DNA from: GCA-003244245 sp036521655
GTDB lineage: Bacteria > Actinomycetota > Actinomycetes > Mycobacteriales > Pseudonocardiaceae
Reading direction: 5' to 3'
Assembly (NCBI GenBank): GCA_036521655.1
Contig: DATDHI010000323.1
Coordinates: forward strand, 1 to 15,980
Length of the DNA: 15,980 nt
The notes under the pieces were generated by a model that was not told where the DNA came from, did no database searches, and saw nothing but the letters and a program-made list of their open reading frames with translations. Both the position numbers and the translations under genes were made by a program. Positions 1 through 6,938 of this stretch are shown here, in pieces. Position 1 is the first letter of the stretch. Each line of letters begins with the position of its first letter.

Positions 1-1
1 C

Positions 2-109
2 CTCGCGCTCGACCTGCACGCGTTGGGGCAGCACGACGCCGCCCGCCAACTGGAAGCCGACACGTCACAGCACAGAGCAACCAGCGCCGACGATTCCAGC
101 CAAGAGTAG
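2..109 (+). CDS. C-terminal end of a TPR-repeat protein (partial)
   Basis: The frame is open from the left edge to a TAG stop at 107-109 and encodes 35 residues. The stretch LDLHALGQHDAARQLEADT closely resembles the helical TPR_10/TPR_12 repeats of actinobacterial NB-ARC/TPR proteins, where units of the type 'LRALGxHxAARxLxEDT' recur. Such proteins are STAND-type signalling or regulatory ATPases, or helper proteins carrying only TPRs. The last 15 residues are polar and look like a disordered tail. Only the end is visible, so the N-terminal effector domain and the function are unknown. The repeat resemblance is recognised by eye; the family assignment is inference. Confidence 0.6.
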   Translation, partial: LALDLHALGQHDAARQLEADTSQHRATSADDSSQE

Positions 110-213
110 ATCGGTCGCCTCCTGTGCCGCGGCGCGGCGGATGACCGGATTCTGTCGGGGGCCGCAGGGCTGGGCGGCTGAAACTGTCAGACCTGGTTTG
201 TAGCATTCGGGTT

Positions 214-283
214 GTGACGGTGCGGCAGCTGATTCCGGAGGGCCTGGCTTCGATGGCGCCAGGCCGGGAGTTGGGCGCGTTTG
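214..283 (+). other. Out-of-frame N-terminal segment of the HNH gene (apparent frameshift)
   Basis: From GTG at 214 the first forward frame reads VTVRQLIPEGLASMAPGREL followed by GAF. This is the usual opening of 13E12/DUF222 proteins (a short 'LPEGLxxMxPGPELAxxLAGID' lead). It runs straight into the main frame, which begins LLAGIDIHAV at 281, if one base near the TTTG at 280-283 is skipped. The main frame has stops at 215-217 and 230-232, so it cannot begin upstream of 233, and the only in-frame start is a TTG at 281. The real protein was therefore probably about 646 aa with its start at 214. Confidence 0.6.
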
Positions 284-2155
284 CTTGCCGGGATCGACAT
301 TCATGCAGTGACTGGTGCGGACGCGGTTGAGGTATTGCGTGCCCGGGCCCGGCAGTTGTCGCATGAGCAGGCGCGGTTGTTGGCCACGATGGTGGAGGTC
401 GGGTTGTGTGACCCGGACGCCGGTCCTGGCGAAGTGGCTCGGCTATCCGAGTCGCCGCTCTATGCCGCGGATGAGATCCGCGCCGCGTTGGCCTGGACCC
501 GCCGCGCCTCCGACCGGGAACATCACTTCGCCGAAACCCTGGTGCTGCGGATGCCGGCGGTGTTCACCGCGCTGGACACGGGTCGGATCTGCCGGAGCAA
601 GGCGTGGGTGTTCGCGGATCTGTGCGCCGATCTGACCGCTGAGCAGGTTGAGGTGGTGTGTGCGCGGCTGCTGCCCAAGGCCGCCGGGCTCACGACGGGG
701 GAGCTTGCGGCGCGCATCAAGAAGCTGGCGCTTGCGCTGGATCCCGAGTGGGCGGCCCGGCGGTATGCGACGGCGGTGCGGGAGCGCAACGTGATCGGGT
801 ATCTGAACGAGGACGGCACCGCTACCGTCACCGGCTCGGGGTTGCCCGTGGAGGAGGCCAGCGCGGCGTGCGCCCACGTCGAGGAACTGGCCCGGGCGGC
901 GAAACGCGCTGGGCATCCCGGCCGGATCGGGCTGCTGCGAGCTGATATCTACCTGGGCCTGCTGGACGGCCGCTGGCAGCACTGCAACCGTGATCAGATC
1001 ATTGCCGATCTGCTCGCTCGCGCCACCAACGACACCGCCGACGGCGCTGACCCTGACGCTGCCGACCCCCACCATCCGACCGACCCAGCAGCTGGCGGTG
1101 ATGTCCCGGCCGACGACACGGTGGCCACCGCGGGCGAGCCCGACACGAGGTCCGAGGGAACGAGTTCAGAGGGTAGTGGTTCAGAGGGCACGGGGTCCGC
1201 GGCCACGGGGTCCGAGGGTGCCGGGTCCGAGGGTGCCGGGTCCGAGGGTGCGGGGTCCGAGGGTGCGGGGTCCGGGGGTGCAGCGCAGCCGGCCCGGCGG
1301 GTCGGGGTGGAGTTGCGGGTGGGGCTGTCGACGCTGCTGGGGCGGGACCGGCACCCCGGCGAGGTCGCCGGCTGGGGTCCGGTCACCGCGGAAGTCGCCC
1401 GCGCGTTGGTGGTCGCGCAGCGCGCCGCCGAGTGGCGCTACGCCGTCACCGACCCGGCCGGGCAGCTGCTCCTCGCGGGTATCACCCGCCGCCGACCCCA
1501 GGCCCCGGCGCCCGAGGGCGGGTTGCCGCCGTGTCGAGGTGGGATCGTCGAGCTGCACGTGCCCGCTGCCCTGCTCACTGAGCTCGCTGCACACCTGGAT
1601 GCCTGCGGTGAGTGGGCCCGGGTGGTGGCGGACATTGCCGCCCAATACACCCAGTACGCCCAGTGTGGCTGGCGTGGGCCGACCGTCCAGGACCCGACGG
1701 CGCAGGACCCGACCGCCCGGTTCGCCGGGGCGGTGCTGCGCCGCCATGTCCAGGTCCGGGATCGGTCCTGCGTGTACCCGGGGTGCCGTGGTACGGCCCG
1801 TAGTGCCGATCTTGACCACACCGTGGACCATGCACACGGCGGGCCCACCACCGAGGGGAACGCGGGGCCGGTGTGCCGGCATGATCACGGGTTGAAACAT
1901 CTCGGGCGGTGGCGGTTGCACCAGCCCGAACCGGGTCATTTCACCTGGATCAGCCCTCTCGGGCGCATATACCACACTCAGCCGCCACCGATCACCAGCG
2001 ATCTGCCCGAACCTCGACCCAGGCCCAGCCACCCCGACCACCTGCCTATCGCCGCCTTCGACGACGACAGGCCGATCCTGGAACGGCCACCACCCCAACC
2101 GGACCCCCCGCCGCCAGTCGCGCCTCCAGAACCCGACGAACCGCCGCCCTTCTGA
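281..2155 (+). CDS. DUF222 / 13E12-family HNH endonuclease
   Basis: This is a member of the actinobacterial 13E12 repeat family: an N-terminal helical DUF222 domain (about residues 1-220 here) and a C-terminal HNH nuclease domain. The HNH part is clear: Cys497 and Cys502, then Asp512-His513 with His517 and His519, Asn527, Cys532, and His534/His536, matching a zinc-bound beta-beta-alpha metal fold. Members occur in many copies in actinobacterial genomes; their role is unproven, though selfish or homing-like behaviour is often suspected. Residues about 289-334 are a low-complexity Gly-Ser-Glu repeat linking the two halves, and the C-terminus is a proline-rich tail. The only in-frame start is TTG 281, without a convincing ribosome site. 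The likely original start is GTG 214 in another frame, so the gene may carry a one-base insertion. The family call is secure; nuclease activity is inferred from motifs. Confidence 0.92.
   Translation: MLAGIDIHAVTGADAVEVLRARARQLSHEQARLLATMVEVGLCDPDAGPGEVARLSESPLYAADEIRAALAWTRRASDREHHFAETLVLRMPAVFTALDTGRICRSKAWVFADLCADLTAEQVEVVCARLLPKAAGLTTGELAARIKKLALALDPEWAARRYATAVRERNVIGYLNEDGTATVTGSGLPVEEASAACAHVEELARAAKRAGHPGRIGLLRADIYLGLLDGRWQHCNRDQIIADLLARATNDTADGADPDAADPHHPTDPAAGGDVPADDTVATAGEPDTRSEGTSSEGSGSEGTGSAATGSEGAGSEGAGSEGAGSEGAGSGGAAQPARRVGVELRVGLSTLLGRDRHPGEVAGWGPVTAEVARALVVAQRAAEWRYAVTDPAGQLLLAGITRRRPQAPAPEGGLPPCRGGIVELHVPAALLTELAAHLDACGEWARVVADIAAQYTQYAQCGWRGPTVQDPTAQDPTARFAGAVLRRHVQVRDRSCVYPGCRGTARSADLDHTVDHAHGGPTTEGNAGPVCRHDHGLKHLGRWRLHQPEPGHFTWISPLGRIYHTQPPPITSDLPEPRPRPSHPDHLPIAAFDDDRPILERPPPQPDPPPPVAPPEPDEPPPF
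1147..1281 (+). repeat. 15-bp tandem repeat inside the HNH gene
   Basis: Nine consecutive 15-bp units. The last five (from 1207) are nearly identical with consensus GGGGTCCGAGGGTGC; the first four (1147-1206) are degenerate. Each unit encodes five residues of the type GSEGA. Because the unit length is a multiple of three, gain or loss of units keeps the frame, so the linker length between DUF222 and HNH can vary freely by slippage. Confidence 0.9.
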
Positions 2156-2229
2156 GGCGTTGCGGCTGCCGACGGCTGGGCGTCTTCGCCGCGCGGCACC
2201 TCGGCGACCGGCACCCGCCAACGATCGTC

Positions 2230-3138
2230 CTATGGCACGGCGAGGTGGGTGTCAACCATTTTGTGATCCGGTCCAGCGCCGGGGTGAGGAACTCGGGGTT
2301 GTCGTAGAGGTCGATGTGGTTGGTAGTGGGCAGCCAGAGGAGGTCCTTGGGGTGGCCGATCCGGTCGTACACAGCTTGGGCGCCTTCGGGGGAGCAATAG
2401 GCGTCGGTGCGACCGTGCACCATCAGCGTCGGGGTGGGCGAGATGAAGTCCGCAGACGACGAGGTGTCGAGGGTGATCAGCTCGCGAATCGACAGCCGGG
2501 TGACCCGGTTGACCCAGCCGGGGCTGGCCGAGCGCTCCGTTCCGTAGTACTCCCAGGGTTCCGCGCCGCCCATCACCGCCTCGCCGCCATCCGAGGACAC
2601 CGCCGGCAGGTAGTCGGTCTCACCGGTACGGAAGGACTGTTCGGCGACGGCGGCGAGGGCGGCGAGCTGGCCGCGGTAGCCTGCCACGCCCATGCCGGTG
2701 CGCATGTCAGCGGGGTTGTTGTAGCCGCCGGCGACCAGGGCCAGCGCGGCCACCCTGGGGTCGAAGGCGGCCGTGCTGCAGGGCGTAGCCACCGCCCAGG
2801 CAGATCCCGACGCAGCCGATCCGCTGCGGGTCGACCGCCGGATGGGTGGCGAGGTAGCTGGTGGCGTCGGTCAGTTCGGCCAGCTTCCCGGCGGCGTCCT
2901 CGTGCTGGCGTGGTTGCCCCTCGCTGGCGTCGATGTTGCGGTGGTCGAAGGCCAGGGTGACGTAGCCGCGTTGGGCGAGCGCTGCTGCGTAGTGGCCGGT
3001 GACCTGCTCCTTGACTCCGGTGAACGGGCCGGTGAACACCAGTGCCGGCAACGGATCCGCGCCCTCGGGTATGCGCAGGTGCCGGGCGAGGGTGATCCCG
3101 GTCGAGGCGAAGGACACCGGGGTGGGCTGCACGGTCAT
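2230..3138 (-). pseudogene. Dienelactone-hydrolase-like alpha/beta hydrolase, frameshifted
   Basis: The first part starts at ATG 3138 (MTVQPTPVSFAST) and reaches the nucleophile elbow G-I-C113-L-G-G, a cysteine nucleophile as in dienelactone hydrolases. After His122 the frame is lost. The family sequence resumes one frame over (AAFDPRVAALALVAGGYNNP) once a single extra base near 2772 is ignored. The second part carries the expected acid (HGRTDAYCSPEG) and histidine (TTNHIDLYDNPEF), completing a Cys-Asp-His triad. Near the end, a four-A run (plus-strand TTTT 2259-2262) seems one base short: restoring it gives ITKMVDTHLAVP and a TAG at 2230-2232, whereas the unshifted frame runs on to 2046, antisense to the HNH gene. 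The intact protein would be 302 aa. It lies 11 nt downstream of the MBL gene, probably in one operon. Substrate unknown. Confidence 0.75.
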
Positions 3139-3149
3139 GGCAGGCAACG

Positions 3150-3941
3150 CTACCGACCCCGGACAGCGGCCAGTGCCGGCTCGACGCTGAGCTCCAGGAG
3201 GAACAGCAGATCCTCGGTGGGCAGTTCGGCGCGCATCGCCGCCACCACCGGTGCGTGGTCACCGTCGGGGTGGCGCTCGATCGCCGCCTCGAACGCCTGC
3301 AGGTAGCGGCGCTGCGCTGCGAGCAGATCGAGGCCGCCGGGCGGGCCGTGCCCGACGTGCAACGCAACTGTCGCCGGCAGCTCCCCTTCGAGCTGGTCCA
3401 GCACCGCCAGCCACTGCGGCCACCGGCCGTCGGCGAGGTAGGCGTGCATGCCGTGATAGGCGATGTCGCCGGCGAACACCGTGTCGTCGTCGAGCAGCCA
3501 GAGGGTGTCGGCGAACGACTCGCCAGGGCCCAGGGACCGGGCGCGCAGGACCAGCCCACCGAGCTCGACCTCGGCGTCATCGGCCACCGTGACGGTCGGG
3601 AACGGCCGCACGGTAGGCCATTGCGGGCCCATCATGGGGCTTACGATCTGGTCCTTGACGGCGTCGTCACGGCGGATCACCTCATCGACCGCCTCGGTGG
3701 CCACGATCGGCACCTCGTCATCGCCGAGGATGCGGGCAAGGCCCGCGTAGTGGTCGGGGTGCGGATGGGTGAGCACCACACCGGCCAGTGGCAGCCCGGT
3801 CTCCTGCACCGCGCGGCGCACCTTGGCGGCATCGGAAACCGTGAGCATCCCGTCGACCACGACCGCACCGGTGGGCCCGTGCACGACGAACGAGTTGACC
3901 TTCATGACGTCGCCCTCGACGCGGTCGATCCGCAGGCTCAT
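3150..3941 (-). CDS. MBL-fold metallo-hydrolase
   Basis: A 263-aa metallo-beta-lactamase-fold protein. The metal-binding signature is H59-x-H61-x-D63-H64 (THPHPDHYAG), followed by the second-metal aspartate in VFAGDIAYHGMH and a late histidine in LHVGHGPPGG. No signal peptide is visible, so it is cytoplasmic. The family includes glyoxalase II, lactonases, quorum-quenching and persulfide enzymes; residues here do not settle which, although the compact form without an extra domain suits a small thioester or lactone hydrolase. A good ribosome site (GGAGG, 10-12 nt upstream) supports ATG 3941. It is the first gene of an operon with the alpha/beta hydrolase and is divergent from an HxlR regulator 64 bp away, the likely controller. 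Confidence 0.9.
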   Translation of the reverse strand: MSLRIDRVEGDVMKVNSFVVHGPTGAVVVDGMLTVSDAAKVRRAVQETGLPLAGVVLTHPHPDHYAGLARILGDDEVPIVATEAVDEVIRRDDAVKDQIVSPMMGPQWPTVRPFPTVTVADDAEVELGGLVLRARSLGPGESFADTLWLLDDDTVFAGDIAYHGMHAYLADGRWPQWLAVLDQLEGELPATVALHVGHGPPGGLDLLAAQRRYLQAFEAAIERHPDGDHAPVVAAMRAELPTEDLLFLLELSVEPALAAVRGR

Positions 3942-4005
3942 GGGGGGTTGTACCTCCTGCTCCTGGCCCTGTTGACCGGGCTCGGGGACAGGGGATCATC
4001 TACGG
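3942..4005. promoter_or_regulatory. Divergent promoter region, MBL hydrolase / HxlR regulator
   Basis: A 64-bp gap between two divergent genes. It contains the ribosome site of the MBL gene (reverse complement GGAGG near 3953) and, for the HxlR gene, an ACAGGGG purine run before GTG 4006. A TTGACC at 3972-3977 is a possible -35 element for the rightward gene, with no good -10 at the usual distance. HxlR proteins commonly bind such divergent gaps; no clear palindrome was found. Confidence 0.4.
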
Positions 4006-4388
4006 GTGCCACCGACAAGTACGCACCATCCGGTAACCACGTTCCTGTGTCCCGTCGAGGCGCCGCTGCGCATCCTGGGCGGCAAATGGAAACTGATCAT
4101 CCTGTTCTACCTGCTGCAGCGGCCCGGCGAAACGGCGAGCTCCGGCGGCTGATCCCACCGATCACCCAGAAGATGCTCACCCAGCAACTGCGGGAGCTCG
4201 AGGCCGCCGGCATCGTCGCGCGCACCGTCCACGACAAGGTGGCACTCAACGTGTCCTACGCGGTGGTGCCGGCCGAACGATGCCGGCTCGAACCGCTGAT
4301 CCAGGCACTGTGCGACTGGGGAATGTCCTGGGCCCAAAACACCAGCGCCACGTTCGACGCACTCGAGGAACGCTCAGCAGTCAAGTGA
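4006..4388 (+). pseudogene. HxlR-family transcriptional regulator, frameshifted
   Basis: From GTG 4006 the frame reads up to CPVEAPLRILGGKWKLIIL and FYLLQ, the classic start of an HxlR winged-helix protein, then hits a TGA after RPGETASSGG. The rest of the family domain (RNGELRRLIPPITQKMLTQQ, then LRELEAAGIVAR, the wing, and ALCDWGMSW) lies in another frame and ends at TGA 4386-4388. One missing base around 4120-4130 explains the break; restoring it gives 127 aa, the normal family length. Cys15 is at the position of the redox or electrophile-sensing cysteine of HypR/YodB-type members, suggesting a thiol or aldehyde sensor. It probably regulates itself and the divergent MBL/hydrolase operon. 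Its 3' end overlaps the convergent membrane gene by 8 bp. Confidence 0.75.
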
Positions 4389-5355
4389 TCTCCCGCGCGC
4401 CTGCTAGCGCGCTATCGGTGGCGCCGGCCCGCAGGGTGACGGCGGCACCCGTGATGACTCCGGCGATGATGAGGGCGAGCGCGGCTGCGGTTAGCGCGTC
4501 GGGGTGCACGATCGACTGAGCGCGCAGCGCCTGCCAGGTGACCAGCGCCAGCAGCCCGACGTAGCCGGCCGTCGCGACGCCGATCAGCCGGAACCTGACC
4601 GTCGGCGTGCGCAGTACCCGGATGCGGCGGCGCAGGAGTTCAAGCGCGATCGCCAGCAGCGGGATCAGCTGCAAGGCGTGCATCCCGACGAAATGCGGGA
4701 TGCGCAGGTCCCCGCCTGCGGTGCTCCATCCGAGGATGGGCAGGCCCGGCCCGCCGTCAGGGAGGCCCACGGTGTGCGCGCCGAGAATCGACCCGCCGTG
4801 CGTGATCTGGTCGGCGGTGGGGATCGTCATCAGGTAACCCAGGGCCATCCCGATGACGGCGACGATCGTGCCGGCGCGTACGGCGAGGTTCCGCGCGCGG
4901 TCCGGGCCCAGGTTGCGGAACAGGATCAGGCTCACGAGCAGGGTCGCCACCCAGACCAGGGCGATCGAGCCAGCCATGACGTACCACAGCGTGGCATTGA
5001 AGGGGGTGCTCACGTTGAAGTGGCTGGTGGTGCCGCGCACGACCTGCCCGACGATGATCACCATCTCGATTCCGAGGAACACCGCCGAGGCGGTTCCCGC
5101 CCACCACGCGGCGCGGCGCGCCCGGCCGAGCTGGGCGATCAGCCACGCCCAGGTGATGGAGTAGATCAGGACCGACAGGGCGAACTTCGTCGGCTTGTCC
5201 CAGATCGGCAGGCCGGTGAGCACGCGGCTGTCGGCGAACATGCCGGCGATCCCGACGACCACCAGCCCCGCCATGGCGGCGGCGAGGATCATCAGTGGGC
5301 GATGCCAGCGAAACGCCTGGGCGAGTGCACCGGATGCGGGCGGCGCGGCGGTCAT
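4381..5355 (-). CDS. Polytopic membrane protein, unknown function
   Basis: About 324 aa with seven to eight hydrophobic helices (for example PLMILAAAMAGLVVVGIAGM near the N-terminus and ALALIIAGVITGAAVTL near the C-terminus). Helix-bordering motifs include LPIWDKPTKFALSVLIYS, HFNVSTPFNATLW and HFVGMHALQLIPLLAIALEL, with histidines and a Trp-Asp-Lys pair near membrane faces. I do not recognise a named family. Two ATGs lie close together: the one at 5355 is 9 nt from GGAGGA and fits better than the one at 5361 (3 nt). It is divergent from a PadR regulator with a repeat-rich operator between them, so PadR repression is likely, as in stress- or drug-induced membrane genes. A transporter or heme/redox membrane protein are both possible. 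Confidence 0.8.
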   Translation of the reverse strand: MTAAPPASGALAQAFRWHRPLMILAAAMAGLVVVGIAGMFADSRVLTGLPIWDKPTKFALSVLIYSITWAWLIAQLGRARRAAWWAGTASAVFLGIEMVIIVGQVVRGTTSHFNVSTPFNATLWYVMAGSIALVWVATLLVSLILFRNLGPDRARNLAVRAGTIVAVIGMALGYLMTIPTADQITHGGSILGAHTVGLPDGGPGLPILGWSTAGGDLRIPHFVGMHALQLIPLLAIALELLRRRIRVLRTPTVRFRLIGVATAGYVGLLALVTWQALRAQSIVHPDALTAAALALIIAGVITGAAVTLRAGATDSALAGAREIT

Positions 5356-5373
5356 GCCCATGACTCCTCCTAG

Positions 5374-5408
5374 CTAGTGCACAGTGAACTAGGGCACTGT
5401 GGGGCTAG
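5374..5408. promoter_or_regulatory. Probable PadR operator between divergent genes
   Basis: Two near-identical 13-mers, CTAGTGCACAGTG (5374-5386) and CTAGGGCACTGTG (5389-5401), sit in direct repeat with a 15-bp period and match at 11 of 13 positions. A further CTAG follows at 5405-5408. Overlaid on this is a perfect inverted repeat, CACAGTG (5380-5386) and CACTGTG (5395-5401), separated by 8 bp. The block lies between the ribosome site of the membrane gene and the start of the PadR gene, so a bound dimer would cover both promoters. The PadR link is inference from position. Confidence 0.6.
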
Positions 5409-5417
5409 GCTACCTTG

Positions 5418-5954
5418 GTGCCGGTCGACCCGCCAGAGACGAGTTACGCCGTGCTCGGCCTCGTCGACAAGAAGCCCGGAGCGTCCGGGCACGAGCTGGC
5501 GCGGCTCGCCGAGCGGTCCCTGGCGTATTTCTGGCCTATCTCCCGAACCCTGCTGTACCGGGAGATCCGGCGCCTGGAGGAGCGGGGCTGGGTGAGGGGC
5601 ACCGAGGTGCGGCAGGAGCGGCTACCGGACCGGCGCAGCTACACCATCACCGCCGAGGGCGCCCGCGTTCTCAGCGCCTGGCTGGAGCGTCCCGGCACCG
5701 GGAGCAACCAGTTCCGAAGCGAGTTCCTCCTCCGGTTCTTCTTCAGCGCCAGCATGTCCGGCGAGGCGATGAAGGAGCTGCTAGCCGACTACCGGCGCGC
5801 CCTGCACACGACCGTCGAGGAGCTCTCCGCCGTCGCCGACCGCCTTGCGTCCGTACCCGGAGCACGAACGAGCCGACTCGCCGCCCTGCACGGCGTGCGC
5901 ACCGCGCAGGCCCGGCTCGGTTGGCTCGACGAGGTCGAGGCAGAGCTACCGTGA
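5418..5954 (+). CDS. PadR-family transcriptional regulator
   Basis: A 178-aa protein with the PadR winged helix at residues about 9-80: SYAVLGLVDKKPGASGHELA, then FWPISRTLLYREIRRLEERG and the wing RLPDRRSYTITAEGARVL. The C-terminal half (about 95-178) is a long-helix dimerisation region of the Vir/subfamily 2 type, with SEFLLRFFF and a terminal helical pair. GTG 5418 is taken as the start; a TTG immediately before it at 5415 is an alternative, and no strong ribosome site is seen, so a leaderless message is possible. It faces the membrane protein gene across the CTAG/CACAGTG operator and probably represses both. PadR proteins usually respond to phenolics or drugs; the ligand here is unknown. 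Confidence 0.92.
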   Translation: MPVDPPETSYAVLGLVDKKPGASGHELARLAERSLAYFWPISRTLLYREIRRLEERGWVRGTEVRQERLPDRRSYTITAEGARVLSAWLERPGTGSNQFRSEFLLRFFFSASMSGEAMKELLADYRRALHTTVEELSAVADRLASVPGARTSRLAALHGVRTAQARLGWLDEVEAELP

Positions 5955-5958
5955 GGCA

Positions 5959-6212
5959 TCATAAGACCTCGCGATCCCATGAAATCGGGAACACGCTCAG
6001 CCCAGGCATCTCGCCCTTCTCGAACCAGATCTTGCCCTCCGCGAGCAGCGTGGCAGCGTCGCGGAAGTTGTACTGACTGGTTCCTCGACCATCGGGAGCT
6101 CGCGGCGCCGCGAGCTGAGCGCGTCGCGGGCCCGGGTGGATTCCTTCTCGGCCTCGAGCAGCTCCCGGCGAGCCACCAGCCACTCGGCCCGTGACACGAT
6201 TTTGCGGGTCAT
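5959..6212 (-). pseudogene. DUF899-family remnant with internal deletion
   Basis: The N-terminal 46 residues, MTRKIVSRAEWLVARRELLE and onward to RRRELPMVE, are the standard opening of DUF899 (thioredoxin-like) proteins, which are normally about 230-260 aa. Directly after, in a different frame, comes QYNFRDAATLLAEGKIWFEK then GEMPGLSVF, recognisable as the C-terminal part of the same family (the 'YNFR...PGLSVF' block). The junction is at 6075-6084. Some 130-150 residues, including the catalytic-fold core, are missing, and the normal ending after SVF is also replaced before the TAA. A good ribosome site (GAAGGA, 8 nt) precedes ATG 6212, so the start is intact. It is convergent with padR, 4 bp apart. 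This is a decayed gene rather than a sequencing slip. Confidence 0.7.
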
Positions 6213-6292
6213 CGTGGTGTCCTTCCGTGCGGCCCGCAGAGGGGGCCTCACCATCACGACGAGCGACGACCAGCTGAATCGACACCGCGCTG

Positions 6293-6859
6293 CTAGGCCT
6301 GTTGCGCGATCAGGTCGTACAGGTCGGCAGGGCTGACCAGATTGGGATCTTTCAAGCTCGCGTCGATGTGGATGCCGGCGTAGTCGTAGCAGTCGGCCAC
6401 CAGGGCTGAGCACACTCGCCACGGGTCCTGTGCGAAGGCGCCGTCGAGCTGCTCTCCTGATCCGATCTTGAGCACCTCGAGGGCGAACCCGGCGTATGCC
6501 GGCCAGTCATAGTGTGTGCCCACCAGAGCTTGGGCTCGGGCGACGATCTTGAGTCGCTGGTCGTCGGTGAGGGGCTCGCGGGCGTTCCACACCGCGTCGG
6601 GGTGCGAGGAGGCGGCGGCGATCTGAGCCACCGGGGGCACGCCTTCGACGATCTGGCCGTTGCCGATGTAGATGAATGCGTGCCCGGCCCACGATTCGGT
6701 GGCGTGTCGAATCAGCGCACCCAGTAGCCCCGAACCGTGACTCACACCGAAGCAGCCAGGGCGGACGGTGTCACCGTTGCGTGCGGTGTAGGTCGCCAGT
6801 TCCGGCAGCGCTACCGGCACCTCGGCCACGACCGGCGTACCGACGGTTGGTGCACTCAT
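6293..6859 (-). CDS. Permuted papain-fold (YiiX/NlpC-P60-like) protein
   Basis: A 188-aa protein with the circularly permuted papain-fold order: GCFGVSHGSGLLGALIRHAT, then WAGHAFIYIGNGQIVEG with the catalytic-type His60 and Glu72, and later WRVCSALVADCYDYAGI with the candidate nucleophile Cys150. In classic NlpC/P60 enzymes the cysteine precedes the histidine; here the order is reversed, as in YiiX/YebB-like and LRAT-like relatives. These proteins act as amidases, peptidases or acyltransferases on peptidoglycan, lipid or unknown amide substrates. No signal peptide or transmembrane segment is evident, so the site is likely cytoplasmic. A ribosome site (AAGGGG) precedes ATG 6859. It follows the VOC and membrane-protein genes on the same strand after 79 nt, so it may have its own promoter. 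Confidence 0.75.
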   Translation of the reverse strand: MSAPTVGTPVVAEVPVALPELATYTARNGDTVRPGCFGVSHGSGLLGALIRHATESWAGHAFIYIGNGQIVEGVPPVAQIAAASSHPDAVWNAREPLTDDQRLKIVARAQALVGTHYDWPAYAGFALEVLKIGSGEQLDGAFAQDPWRVCSALVADCYDYAGIHIDASLKDPNLVSPADLYDLIAQQA

Positions 6860-6938
6860 CGTGAGCCCCTTGTCCTCGACTGGCGATCCGGGAGGGTGGA
6901 ACCTATCCCCTGCGGGTCAGGCTCGTCGCGGGGGGTAG

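Noticed and set aside
1181..2221. Long minus-strand open frame (346 codons) opposite the HNH gene
   Set aside because: Low-complexity Arg/Pro/Gly translation without family similarity; antisense by-product of GC-rich coding DNA.
2046..2229. C-terminal extension of the alpha/beta hydrolase antisense into the HNH gene
   Set aside because: Arg-rich and unlike any hydrolase; a one-base correction at an A-run gives a normal ending at 2230.
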